Assembly (NCBI GenBank): GCA_021234535.1
Contig: CM037838.1
Coordinates: 18,979,009 to 19,043,008 of the forward strand
Reading direction: 5' to 3'
DNA length: 64,000 nucleotides
Source: Stichopus chloronotus
Lineage: Eukaryota; Echinodermata; Holothuroidea; Aspidochirotida; Stichopodidae
Shown here: in pieces, positions 14,180-25,300 of the stretch
Layout: each line of letters opens with the position of its first letter
Numbering within the stretch: position 1 is the stretch's first letter
Translations under genes and position numbers: made by a program
Notes under the pieces: model-generated
The model's input: the letters and a program-made list of their open reading frames with translations, nothing else
The model's database searches: none
What the model was told of the DNA's origin: nothing

Positions 14180-14580
14180 CCAAGGGCACTGTGGTTTCTT
14201 ACACAGATGCACAGTATGTAATGTAAATAATGAAGTAAAAGGAGCCTTTTGCATTATTTTGTACAATAGTCAATATTGGCCCATTTCTGACCATGAACAC
14301 TCACTTTTGTCACATAAAATCTGTAGAAAAAGAAACACACTTCATGATTTTATAAAATGGACCATTTCTAACATTGGACCCCAAACATGACAGACACCCA
14401 CATGGAACAATTTCCATAGCACTAATGTGACCAACCATCAACATTTTTACATACAATCTGTAAGAGAAGTAGTATTTTGCATGAATTCACAACTGCCCAA
14501 GGGCACTATGGTTCCTTGTACTTGGAATATACACACAGTAAAATGATATGCTGGGGTTCATAAATATCAAAGGAGCAATG
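14180..14580 (+). repeat. Diverged internal direct repeat of about 317 bp period
   Basis: CAAGGGCACTGTGGTTTCTT at 14181 recurs as CAAGGGCACTATGGTTCCTT at 14498, each near an AATCTGTA(G/A)A block. It is probably an old tandem duplication. Confidence 0.45.
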
Positions 14581-14725
14581 ATTTGAAGTTGTTGATTCCT
14601 GCAATATACAGCAATATTCCTTCATCTTACGAAGCAGCTGTGAATCTTTCATTTAAAGCCCTAAAGAAGGGGTTCTGCAAATTGCAATAAGGTTTATCAC
14701 ATCTATGCCCATTTTAAGTCCAGCA

Positions 14726-14737
14726 CCCCCCCCCCCC
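14726..14737. repeat. Poly(C) tract, 12 bases
   Basis: An uninterrupted C run. Confidence 0.95.
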
Positions 14738-15389
14738 ACTGACAGCATGCCCTGGAGGGGACTGCTGGAGTCTAGTGGGAACACCAACTGATGTATATAT
14801 ATTTTCTTTCATTGTTTTGTCCACCTTACAAATTATAAACCATTTACATCAATGCACACATCAGCACTGAAGCACAAGGACTTAAACTAATCCAGTGAGG
14901 CTTGCCTGGTATGACCACCTACAGTACATCCCACAACACTGCTGCTTCTTCATTTGATCATGAAACTACTACCTGAAGCAGTTCTTTCATGATTTGCTGC
15001 AGAGAGACTGATGGAACGTATAGGCAATCTTTGCGCAAAAATGGTGCAAAGGAATTTCAGCACACAAGTCAATTGCCCACAGTATGGCACAGAAATTCGA
15101 ATTTTTCTGCACACTCTTACACAAACTGAAGGCAAAATGTGCCAAAAATGCTAAACACATTGAAAATACAAATGCCATACCAAATATCTACTACCCATAC
15201 CTTCCTACCACATTTGAAGCAAATCCGACAAGTCACTTTAAAGACATTGCCATCAGGAATTTTATCTTAAGTCCTGCCTTATCATTAAATATGCACTGAT
15301 ATAGGCACCAAAAACAGTAGGGCACATCTACTCAGTATGATACACATATGCACTAAGTTTGAGAAAAACTGAGCACTCGATTATTGAGG

Positions 15390-15660
15390 AACCAAAATGG
15401 TGTAGATAGAAACACAATTCCAACAGATTTTCATTCATACGGTTTCACTGGCAAGTTTTGAATGAAGCTAGCTCTTTCTAGATGAATGTCACACAGCCTT
15501 TGAAGGTAACGTTATTGTCTGCAGACACCAGTTCAACCAAAGCTAGATAACCTCAAGCCCACGGACAATACCCCTGCAAGAGACCAGGGGCAGAGTCCCA
15601 GAAGTTCATGGGTTTTATGGTACTTGTGATGTATTAAAGCTAGAATATGAGTTGTACTGG
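15390..15660 (+). repeat. Family 1 tail block followed by a head block
   Basis: It contains AATTCCAACAGATTTTCATT (the tail, as at 16.67 kb) and then a head with GGGTTTTATGGTACTTGTGA. No body lies between, so this is a rearranged or partly deleted copy. Confidence 0.65.
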
Positions 15661-16114
15661 CAATTGCCTGATCATTTACCTTTGTTCTTCATCAGTGTTT
15701 CAGGGAAGAGAAAGCAGAGGGAAAGATCACACGTCACAAAGCCTGACAGAGAACTATGCAGCTCATCTTCCAGATATTTGAATATGAAAATTTTCTCGTC
15801 ATTTTTGTTGGCCCTACAAAATTCAGACTCTCAAAGAAAGCAAAGCAGTCAATCACCATTCCTTGAAATCACACAGACTAATTGCAAGTGATACTGATAT
15901 TCAGCTGTGCCTAAATACGGCTTAAGCAATGTTATGTTGTAGTGGCTATGGCATTATTCCACAGAATTTGACTTACACTCATACATTCTCCACTCATATT
16001 CCAGCTTTTAAGTCATCACTTTAAGGGTTTACTCTATTGCCTAAACTAAACACAGGCCTAAATCCATAGTTGGATAACCAAGTACGACTGAACACAGACT
16101 TAATACTAGAGTTG

Positions 16115-16765
16115 GATAACTTCAAGTCGAGGGGCAAGATCCCTGTGAGGGGTCAGGAGGCAAAGCCCCCAAAAGCTCTTGGGCATTATGGTATTTATGA
16201 TGTATTAAAGGTCTGGTGACATGAAAATGACATTTTGAGGTACTGGGTGCATTAGGCATTCAAAATGTTGAAAATAGGCCTCAAACTGCCATCAAAAATT
16301 GACAAATTTACAGGCAAATTAGTGTCTCACAGCTGTGTCATGAATAAACATTGGCTAAATATGCAAATTTGTGACATCACGGGAGGGACTCCTAGGATTT
16401 GTCTTATGTTAATCCTTTGTTTATGTAACCTTTATTTCAAGGTCATTTGATAATTTTATATGCCCAGAGGGTTTTATTTTGGAAACATGTATTTTCTCCT
16501 TCAAAAATATCGATAGCACTTACCACTGTGAAACTCAGTAACTGAGAGGCAAAATATATAGGGTTAACAAAAGAAAAAACTGACACTGTGCAACACTCCA
16601 CGTCATCTGTTTTGCATTTTCTTCAAACTTTGAAGAGTCATATCTCAAAAACAGTAAGAGATACAAACAAAATTCCAACGGATTTTCACTCAGGGTTTTA
16701 CTTTGTAACGTTTGCATGAAGGGAGCTCTTTTCTGGAAGCATGTCACCCGACCTTTAAAGTCATC
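16115..16765 (+). repeat. Dispersed repeat family 1, copy 3 (most complete)
   Basis: The order is head (GGGGTCAGGAGGCAAAGCCC), TTATGGTATTTATGATGTAT, body (CATGAATAAACATTGGCTAA; GAGGGTTTTATTTTGGAAAC), and tail (CTGACACTGTGCAACACTCC; AAAATTCCAACGGATTTTCA). It serves as the reference for the family. Confidence 0.88.
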
Positions 16766-17537
16766 AAGTGACACAGCATGGCTTATAAATGACTTTCACC
16801 CTGGTAGTCAAATGAGATCATTCGAAAGTTCAACAATTGTGGCTGTAAGAACAACTCTAGCATATGTTTTTAATACAGATAACAAAGTTAAAGCTGCCAA
16901 CTTTCACTAGCTTCAAATACTTGTACTGAAGCTGAGAGTAGGTCAGGGGAAGCATACCCCTTCAATGACACAAACAATTTATGTTTAAAAAATATCTCCA
17001 AAACCTTTTTCACGTACAGTATACGTTCTTACAAAACTAAAGGTGACAGTAACAGAGGTATCCCTCTTAGAAAGAAATGAAAATTGATTAAAAAGAACAA
17101 AGAAATTTCATCAAAATGATTTTATTTTATATTCCACCATGCATTGTTGCATAATCTGCGAGCATCCGAGGTACTAATGTAACTATAAACATTCATGTCC
17201 TATGAGGAGAGATATAATAATTTGCAATGCCGTTTCGGAACACTCTAAGGATTACAGTCGCACATGAACACTGGCAGATCCAAGCCCTTTTCAGAAGAGG
17301 CCTAAACTGGTGATACAGATATATCAGAAGAGGGGCTTAAGGTGAGGGGTGTCACCTCCCCTTCGGAAAATTTTCCTAAGGCTGAATGCACTCAGATGTG
17401 ATTTGGTGCAACAAAAATGTACAACTGTGAAATTAATTTTTCTCTTGAAAACTTGAAATTGTCTAAGTATAAATTCTACATACAATGTCTAGTCCACCAT
17501 CGGGTAGACCCATGGTCTCTGCTGTCCACAGATCCAG

Positions 17538-17549
17538 CCCCCCCCCCCC
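17538..17549. repeat. Poly(C) tract, 12 bases
   Basis: An uninterrupted C run. Confidence 0.95.
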
Positions 17550-19330
17550 TTAGATCTACCAGTGCAAGTGCCAGTGAAACTGATGTTCAAATAATTGCAT
17601 GCTCAGTCCAATTCAACAATTGCTACATATGACTTGATACTACAACCACATTACCAAACACGTTGAAATGACCACGATATCAATGCAAGAATCATTACTT
17701 CTTTCTTCACAGCAAGAGACAACAGGTAGTTTTCCCAATGTGTGGATAAGGTCTTGGATACATACATTGAAATGTATGGAGTTCTATGTAAATTGAGTAA
17801 CATATATGCCTTTTCTGCAATGGTAAGTCCTCATGCTTTCAACATTCATGTGACATGTTAACTGTCTCAACATATGTTGAAAGACTAGGACTGAGCAGTG
17901 GCTGACCTTCCCAGAATTCTGTAACAGCCAGGAGTTCGTTGGTGTAGAAGGCCAGCACTGTGTGTCAGCTTTGTAGTTGCATGTGCTTGGTAAATGCACT
18001 TTTCCAACGATGGCATATCCAAACATGTTAGTTTCCTACATTAAACATCTGTGATGTCACGTTACACAAGTGATTAGTCTTCTCTATGAAATCCACATCC
18101 GGACTTCAAAACGAAAGCGAAATCCACTTTCAAAATAAAACTGCAACTTCCCGGGGGATTGCACAATCCTTTCATCACACGAGCGTCCTTTGAAGAATTT
18201 CAATTTCTGGTCATAGCTTTGATCTGAGACAACACGGTTTCCTCCTTGACGATGGTTAGGTGATGACATCATATTCAAAGGATACGTATACAAGAGGAAG
18301 TAATCAAAGGCCATGTGTGTAAAATGGGGCAGACACGTAGCAGTGTCATTCAACAGGCACTTAACACATAAATTTGGCCGTCCAACACACAGTGACAGGT
18401 AGTCTGCAACGACAATTACCACAGCTCAAATTCGAGTATCACGTAATGATGGGCTTTAATTTCACCCTACTGACACTGAAGTGGCACATCCAAAAATGAT
18501 AGTCTGCAAAGTTCTGCTGTGTGACTCGACAGTAGTTAAAACTTCTTTTTTTCCCCCAGTGAAAAATCTGATCGAAAATGCTTCTTATAAAGAAATGCAC
18601 AACTCTTTCTGCTGTTTAAGAAAACATACGTTAAACGTATTGACGATAGTACTGCCACAACACATTCACAAATGAGATGTATAAGGAGAAAGGGAGAACT
18701 ACATGCAAATTATTAAAGCCGGGAGGGTCGTCATGGGTCATTTTACATCCATAATCATTAGACAGGCATTACATACACCCAATCCATAGCATGATATCAT
18801 GCATTTTGACGAATCTGTCAACTTTGTGTCCCCTAACCCTTCCTAATATCGTTCCTGACCATAACCTGACCTTGTCAGGTAAATCAGATATGATACACAA
18901 GCCTTGAGACATGAATGAGTTTTAGATAGCCAGAGGAATGTTCCAAACCACAGCAGGCTGATTTCGATAACGCAGACCGCAGGAGATCTCGAACTGAATT
19001 CGGTGATGCCTCGACGCTTTGAAGTAGTCCTCAGTTTGACTTTCTTGGAAATCAGATTGTCTCCATCGCTTTCTTTCCTAGTGAATGCGTGCCCCATGTA
19101 GTTACAATCTGAGTGGAAGTTGTTGGTGACACCACCCAAGTTTCAATGAGCAATAAGTTCGATATCACGATCAGGTATGTTCAGCATTTCCCTTATTTGT
19201 TGTAGGAGGATGTATTTATGATATAACCAGTACTATGACAGTTTGACATATTTAGCATTTTTTTTTTCACAAAAAAAAAAAGTGGCTACTTTAACATTGT
19301 ATAAGATTTAACTAAAAACTGGCCTGGATG

Positions 19331-19399
19331 CTACGCTGGCTCCATGGACATCAACTTTCCGAAGTGGAAATGTTGGACCACTGGGAATTTACCTAAAAC
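19331..19399 (-). CDS. PTPA: PTPA coding exon 8 and stop (residues 285-306)
   Basis: The acceptor TTTCTTCAAAG precedes [17 protein letters not shown] and ends SMEPA then TAG. This matches the CLEKFPVIQHFKFGSLL tail of vertebrate PTPA. No canonical AATAAA was found close downstream, so the 3' UTR end is not placed. Confidence 0.93.
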   Translation of the reverse strand, partial: VLGKFPVVQHFHFGKLMSMEPA

Positions 19400-22300
19400 C
19401 TTTGAAGAAAAGACAGGAGGAAAAAAAAAAAATGAAAAAGAAAAATAAATGGGTGGCAATAGAGATGAAAGTGAAAAAATATAGTATGTTATAATGGCAG
19501 GCAGATGAGCAGGCAGGGAAATACTGATAGGTTTTGTAATACGATCTAGCAGAGAGGAAAGTCCTGCTTGACAAGACTGTAACATGAGGAGAAACTCTGA
19601 GATGTTTCAATGCTCGGTACTAGAGGCCAGCAGGACTAGAGTCTGACATCACTGACGGATGTGAATCTCATGTCACTTCCAGCTAACCGATGGGTGTTTT
19701 GAATGTCAACATGACAAGGCAGAGTTTCCAACTGAAAGTCGCCATGTTGCGATTTTGGTGCAATGAGCCCCCCCCCATCTGATGCACTGGTTTTCATGTT
19801 TCATTTATTCCTATGACTGATGCAATGCTGCTGATATAGTGAGTGAGTTTTTCTAAGAATTCAATTTTGAACAACAGATATTTTCTTAGAGGAAACGCTA
19901 CAGAGAGCCGATATTTTTGTCGTTGTTATCAATCCATGTCAAATTAAAACAGCAACTTGCATCCTGAACTACAATTTCACACACTGCAGTGATTTTGCAA
20001 TACCACACCTACAGACACAATAAGCTAATCTTGCCAATTCTGTTTTGAAACAGTGGAATATTAAAAATTTGAGAGATTACAGATTTCTGCTTTGCATTCT
20101 TGGAAGCTACTTACAAAGGTCACAATCAACTCGACACATATTACATTTAAAAGAAAAACAGTCAGGTCATTTAAGAATACTAGAGCAGCAAAGCCACTGA
20201 ATCTCAATACTTCTGATTATTTAATGTTTCTTTGTAAGGATGAATATGTTAGAAACAGTTCAATTGTGATTGAAGGGATTGACAACAAAAAACAGAGAAG
20301 TTTGAATCTGGTTGATGTATCTGATGCTGACAAAATATTAGATTTCTGCCCCTTAGTTCATTTACATGCCATCCATTGTTAACAATGTAACAAAGTAAAT
20401 GCATTCATTTCTGTCAATTCAACAGTTGTTTGAGATTTGGCTCACCTTTGAAAATATGAGCAAAACACGTGGGATGAAAGCATTGTTCTGAGCGAGCTAA
20501 TTGTGTAAGGATTAGCTGACTTAATGATGTTGCTACTAGGTGAATGCTATTGAATGGGAATCGCCTAATAAAATTAATGAAATACCTTTGAGCTAAATGA
20601 ACAGATTATCGTCATTCGATTTGGTGGTTCTTAAAGTATTAGCACTAAATTCAATGCACACCTGGCATCTGACATTCTTATTTTGTACTTCTTCTTTCAC
20701 AACATTTTTGACATCATTCTTCTTTCAACTTGTGAAAAGTACACAATTGAGTTGAAAACCTCAATACTACTCTGTCCTTTTAACTGTACACAGCAATTTT
20801 CAATCACAGCAAATCGAACGAGGGGCTTAAAGAACTACTGCGCAGGGCCCACCAACCCAAACAAAGACTACACTATAACGTATGCAAGTAACGTGTGCAA
20901 GCGATGGAAGAAGATCTACCTTTTCCAGGTTTCAGGCCCTTTTTTGGTCAATAGTTTGCAAAAAATGACTTTTTATATGTATTCTCTTCACACCTTAACT
21001 AGTGACGCCTTTTGCTTACATGCACAGAAACATGATGGAGAAGTCTTATACATATTGCCTATAGATCAAGACCATGACACCATTTTAAAAGAATATCAGA
21101 ATGTCCAGCTGGCCTGGCAATATCTCCAGACATGTCATGTATTGAGATAACAATGAGCACCTGAAGAGAACTGGTTGCTCTTCCATTCTGTCTGTTCATA
21201 TACTAGTGCACAGAATTGTGTGTGAATGACTCTGTTTTTGGAGTTGTTCATAAATAAACAATGCATCATGATTTTTTTTATTAACAGTTTTTTTTTTTTT
21301 TAACAGTTTTCTGCATATGACTAATTTCAAAGAAGTAAATTGTCTGACAGATATTTGCTTTTGAGAATCAAGTATATATATTAAATTACTCTGGGATTGA
21401 TGTTCGTAAGTGGAAAAAAAGATATGGAATGTCTTTGTTTGATAGTTTGTGTCAACATTGCACTGCAAGTTGCATGGTCATAACAGTAACAGAAAGGCAA
21501 GAAAAAAGTGTCCCAATGCAAACTGCTGCTTTAACGTAGTTGGCACCATCATACATGCAGACGTGTAGATAAAGACCAATTTTTGAGATATCTATTTCGC
21601 TAGCAAGAAGCGTTTGCGTAAAATGAAGACATTGTTATATATGTACCCATCCAACGAGTATCATTCACTCATCAAAGGACACTTCACACCTTGGGGTTCT
21701 AACACTCGAGCATCTTTTCTTTTTGAGATATTAAGTTGACAAAATTTTGAGACTTTGACCACTTGTTATTCTCAAAATAACTTTTATATCCATGAAAACC
21801 AATACCTTCATCTACTTGCCAATGACTGGCAACTTCAGACTGAAAGATTTATCACTTCTTTTATCATTTTTTATGTCTTTCATGAGAAAACTGCAAGCCA
21901 TGACCACCATACACTTACGACAGATTTATCACAGAAACAACATGCCATGACCACCATATATTTGCAAGAGATTTATGATGGACATTACAGGGCAATGACC
22001 ATCCTGCACTTTCGACGGATGAATTATAGATACAACTTGCCGATGGCCGCCATACATTTACGACAGATCTACTGCACACGTAACGTGCTGTGAGCGCCAT
22101 ACACATACCACAGATTTATTACACGTAGGATGTACCGTAACTATGATACATTTACAGCAGGTTGATAATAAATACAATATGATGTGACCACTATAAATTT
22201 AGGACAATTTTTTTTTTTTCAGTACAGACACAATATGCCACAGGTTCAACACATTTACACACGCATTTACATGCCATGACTAACACACATTCTCGACAAC

Positions 22301-25300
22301 TTTGTTATGAACTGACATAGCAATGACCTGGCGGTCGGCAATGTGGCAAATAGCAGCAAAATCCAAAAGAGTTTAGAAAAATATTAAAACAAACTCCAAT
22401 TTCATTTCCCTATGACCCTTTTTTTTTAAGTTTTGAATTTAATAGGCAAAACCCTGGGTCTCAAACAGACATTCAGGATAATCGCACTCAATAACGCATA
22501 GGAGACATGAACAAGCATAACTTTTGGCTCAAAGGTTTCACCTTCACTACTATGCTATACAGGTCCTTAAAAAAAGCATGCTATGGCAAGGATAGTTTCC
22601 TGAAAGTAATGCATCCACCATGGTCATAGATCGTGAGCTCAGGCTACTACAATTCAATCTGCACTGCTTCCTGCTTGCTCGAGCATCTGTATTGTACACA
22701 CCTCAGGGGGGAGCATTACATCCTGGATTAACGGGTCAGGCGTGCAGCTGAAACAACAGCCGGTGTCATTAATTCTTGAAAATGGAACACTTTACACTCC
22801 TGCAACTCATCGAGAGGAAATTTTCCTCTCAGTTAGCATTTTTTTTGGGGGGGAGGCAATAAAGCAGAACCTTTTAAGAAAATTAGTCACACCTCTTCCA
22901 TGTACATCTTAATGAGTCCAGAGTTAACTTTCGTCCAATGCATAACACCGCTGATGTTCCAAAGTTGATTAGAATGTTCGGCAAATGGACCAGTCTTGAC
23001 CTTCGATAAAGAACAAGGAGGGAAAAAGGAGACAATCAGACATCGCATTTGGATCGCATTATAGTTTGATCAAGAGTGAAGTGCAGGATATTGAATAGAG
23101 TAAAGATTAGTTTTTATGGCAAAATGATGTGGACTGACTTTTAAGTGGAAATATATATATATATATTATCCATATATATAGACCTGTTGTTCTGTCCATA
23201 CAAAGAAATAGACAACAGTTGATCTTTGTCAGGATTTCAATAACTTTTGTCGCCGTATACGTTTAAAAGAATTTTTCAAGGATGAAAAACCACAGGATAA
23301 GCTTAATACCAAAGATGACGTCAACAGGACTACACCTAACCTATCCATACCGGAGAAAAGAGCAATTAGAAAACTTAAAGGGAATACGGACATAGTCATA
23401 AAGCCAGCAGACAAAGGAGGAGCTAAGGCTGTTCGGAAAACCGGTTTTGATTTGAAAACCTGTTAAAACCGGTTTTGTTTGATTCGGTTTTTGGAATTTT
23501 TGAGAAACCGAAAAACCGGTTACTAGGAAAAAACCGGTTAGTAACCGATCGTGATTTTTGTTCCATTTTTTACTTTGATAAGGCATTCCACACTTTTTTT
23601 TTTAATGGAAAGTTTCTATTATTGCTGGTGTGTTGAAAGATGTGTCGAAAAACTTGAGTTTCTGTTTAACTTTTGACCAACAGTTGTGCGAATTCTTATT
23701 CAAAATAATTTGCAGTCGCCGCCGTGGCACAGTGACGGTTCCCCTAGCCCTATGGCACTAGCGGCCTTGTAATCATTACGATCATTATCTCGATGTGAGC
23801 AAAATAAAATCTAGCAATGTAACAACGCTTCTTATCAATTTGTTATTCTCCCTTGTACCAACCTCATTTTATTTTAGCCTAGTATTCTCTGATCCCATGT
23901 GAACTGGTTTTTGGGCACGATTGCAGAAGTGTTTATGAACATGAAGGATTTATCGTAAGTTGCGTTAGCTCCATAGGCTTGGCTGTATGTGAAAAGATGT
24001 GCGACAACAGTATGCAGTCTTTGGCAGTACAACACACTGGCATTCACACTAGTGTACGTTAGTGTTATGTTGCATGAAGGACCGTGTATGCCAAGCTGTG
24101 GGCTGTCGCTGGCATGACTTCATTCTCAGAAGAATGTTTCTGTCACATGACCAATCTGAACCAACAGAATCGTACAAACTTAAAATTCATGAAGCAAAGT
24201 ATTATCACCGACGCGAGTGAGCTGCACACTAAAGGAGTAAACAGGTGAAATGTTTCAATATACGGGAAGAGCAATTAAATCATGGAAGTTCATCGGTCGG
24301 TCGAATACACACTTAACAGAAAGCACTAAGCACTTATCCATGTGAAAAAGCGAAATACTTGTAGTTTAATTTAGAAGGAAATGCTACGAACAGTTGAAAA
24401 AATAGGAGTAAAAATAGTAACCTGGGTCCCCTGGAGATACTCTAAATCCCGAAAAGGGGAACATAAAATAATTTCTTTGTTGCCTTGATAGCTGAATTTC
24501 TCGTAAGCCTAAAGGTTTTCTTGCCACTCCCTTAAAGTCTCCACGGGTGCCTTCGTCCGCACGCACATGCTTGTATCACTGTGTAACTTTGTGATTGATT
24601 GGTCTCAAAACTTTGCAGTTCTAGCTTCTTAAACTTGGTACGCTGATTTCTTCTCTCATCAGTTTAGTACTTGTTAGATTAATTTTCATGAAGCTCATTC
24701 AGTTTTGGTGTTGTACGATCCATTCCATTATGATTATAATTATGAAATGCGAGATTGTGTGAACTTTGAATTAGGAGTAAAGCAGAACGTGTGTTCGGAT
24801 TTGCATGCATCAACATGCGATTTACCAACTGACCAACGTTTTTGTTCTCCGTGTATGAGATGTTGTTATACTATACTGTTTGCTTGCGGAGTGGCTTAGT
24901 CAAGCTGTATTATCCAGTACTGTGTACTGTGTTATAGCGCACGCCGATATGGTCACACCCAGCCTCAGCTGTATGTTCCGTTCACTGAACTTGCTGTAAG
25001 CTGTAAGCTGTGAGCTATGGCGCAGTGGCACTGATCGTATATTGTACACGTTTTAATAGTTGTGATTTCTGTAGTAATAAAGAAGTACGACAACTTATAT
25101 ATTTTAGGCCTAGCCATTTCTCTTCTCAGACATTAATATTGATTTGATCTTCACATAATCGTTCAGAATTCAGAGGTGCTAATTTGCGCTGCAAGAAGCA
25201 TAGTAGCCTTAGTACTAGCAGGCCCTACGGCCATTTAGGAAGCTGCCATACATAGAGACATTTTACTGTTAATCTGTGTACCGTGTACATATGACAAGTG

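Larger units (their letters stand above)
1..19330. other. PTPA downstream region: 3' UTR and intergenic DNA without recognisable genes
   Basis: No open reading frame here resembles a known protein and no splice-flanked conserved coding block was found on either strand. Individually listed contents are the fold-back element, dispersed repeat families 1 and 2, one SINE-like copy and homopolymer tracts. The stretches 860-2064, 2490-4030, 5400-13260, 14600-15390 and 16770-19330 hold nothing else I can name. The last of these presumably includes the PTPA 3' UTR. Confidence 0.6.

Noticed and set aside
18084..19139. Minus-strand open frames of 98 and 112 codons just downstream of PTPA
   Set aside because: They lie beyond the PTPA stop in probable 3' UTR and show no conserved motif.
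20683..21150. Plus-strand open frame of 155 codons in PTPA intron 7
   Set aside because: It matches no family I recognise, shows no splice or Kozak support, and its composition is like the surrounding AT-rich DNA. A protein search would settle it.
21818..22330. CRISPR-like array
   Set aside because: Regular 47-bp spacing, but the whole unit is repeated rather than repeat plus unique spacer, and the context is an intron of an animal gene.
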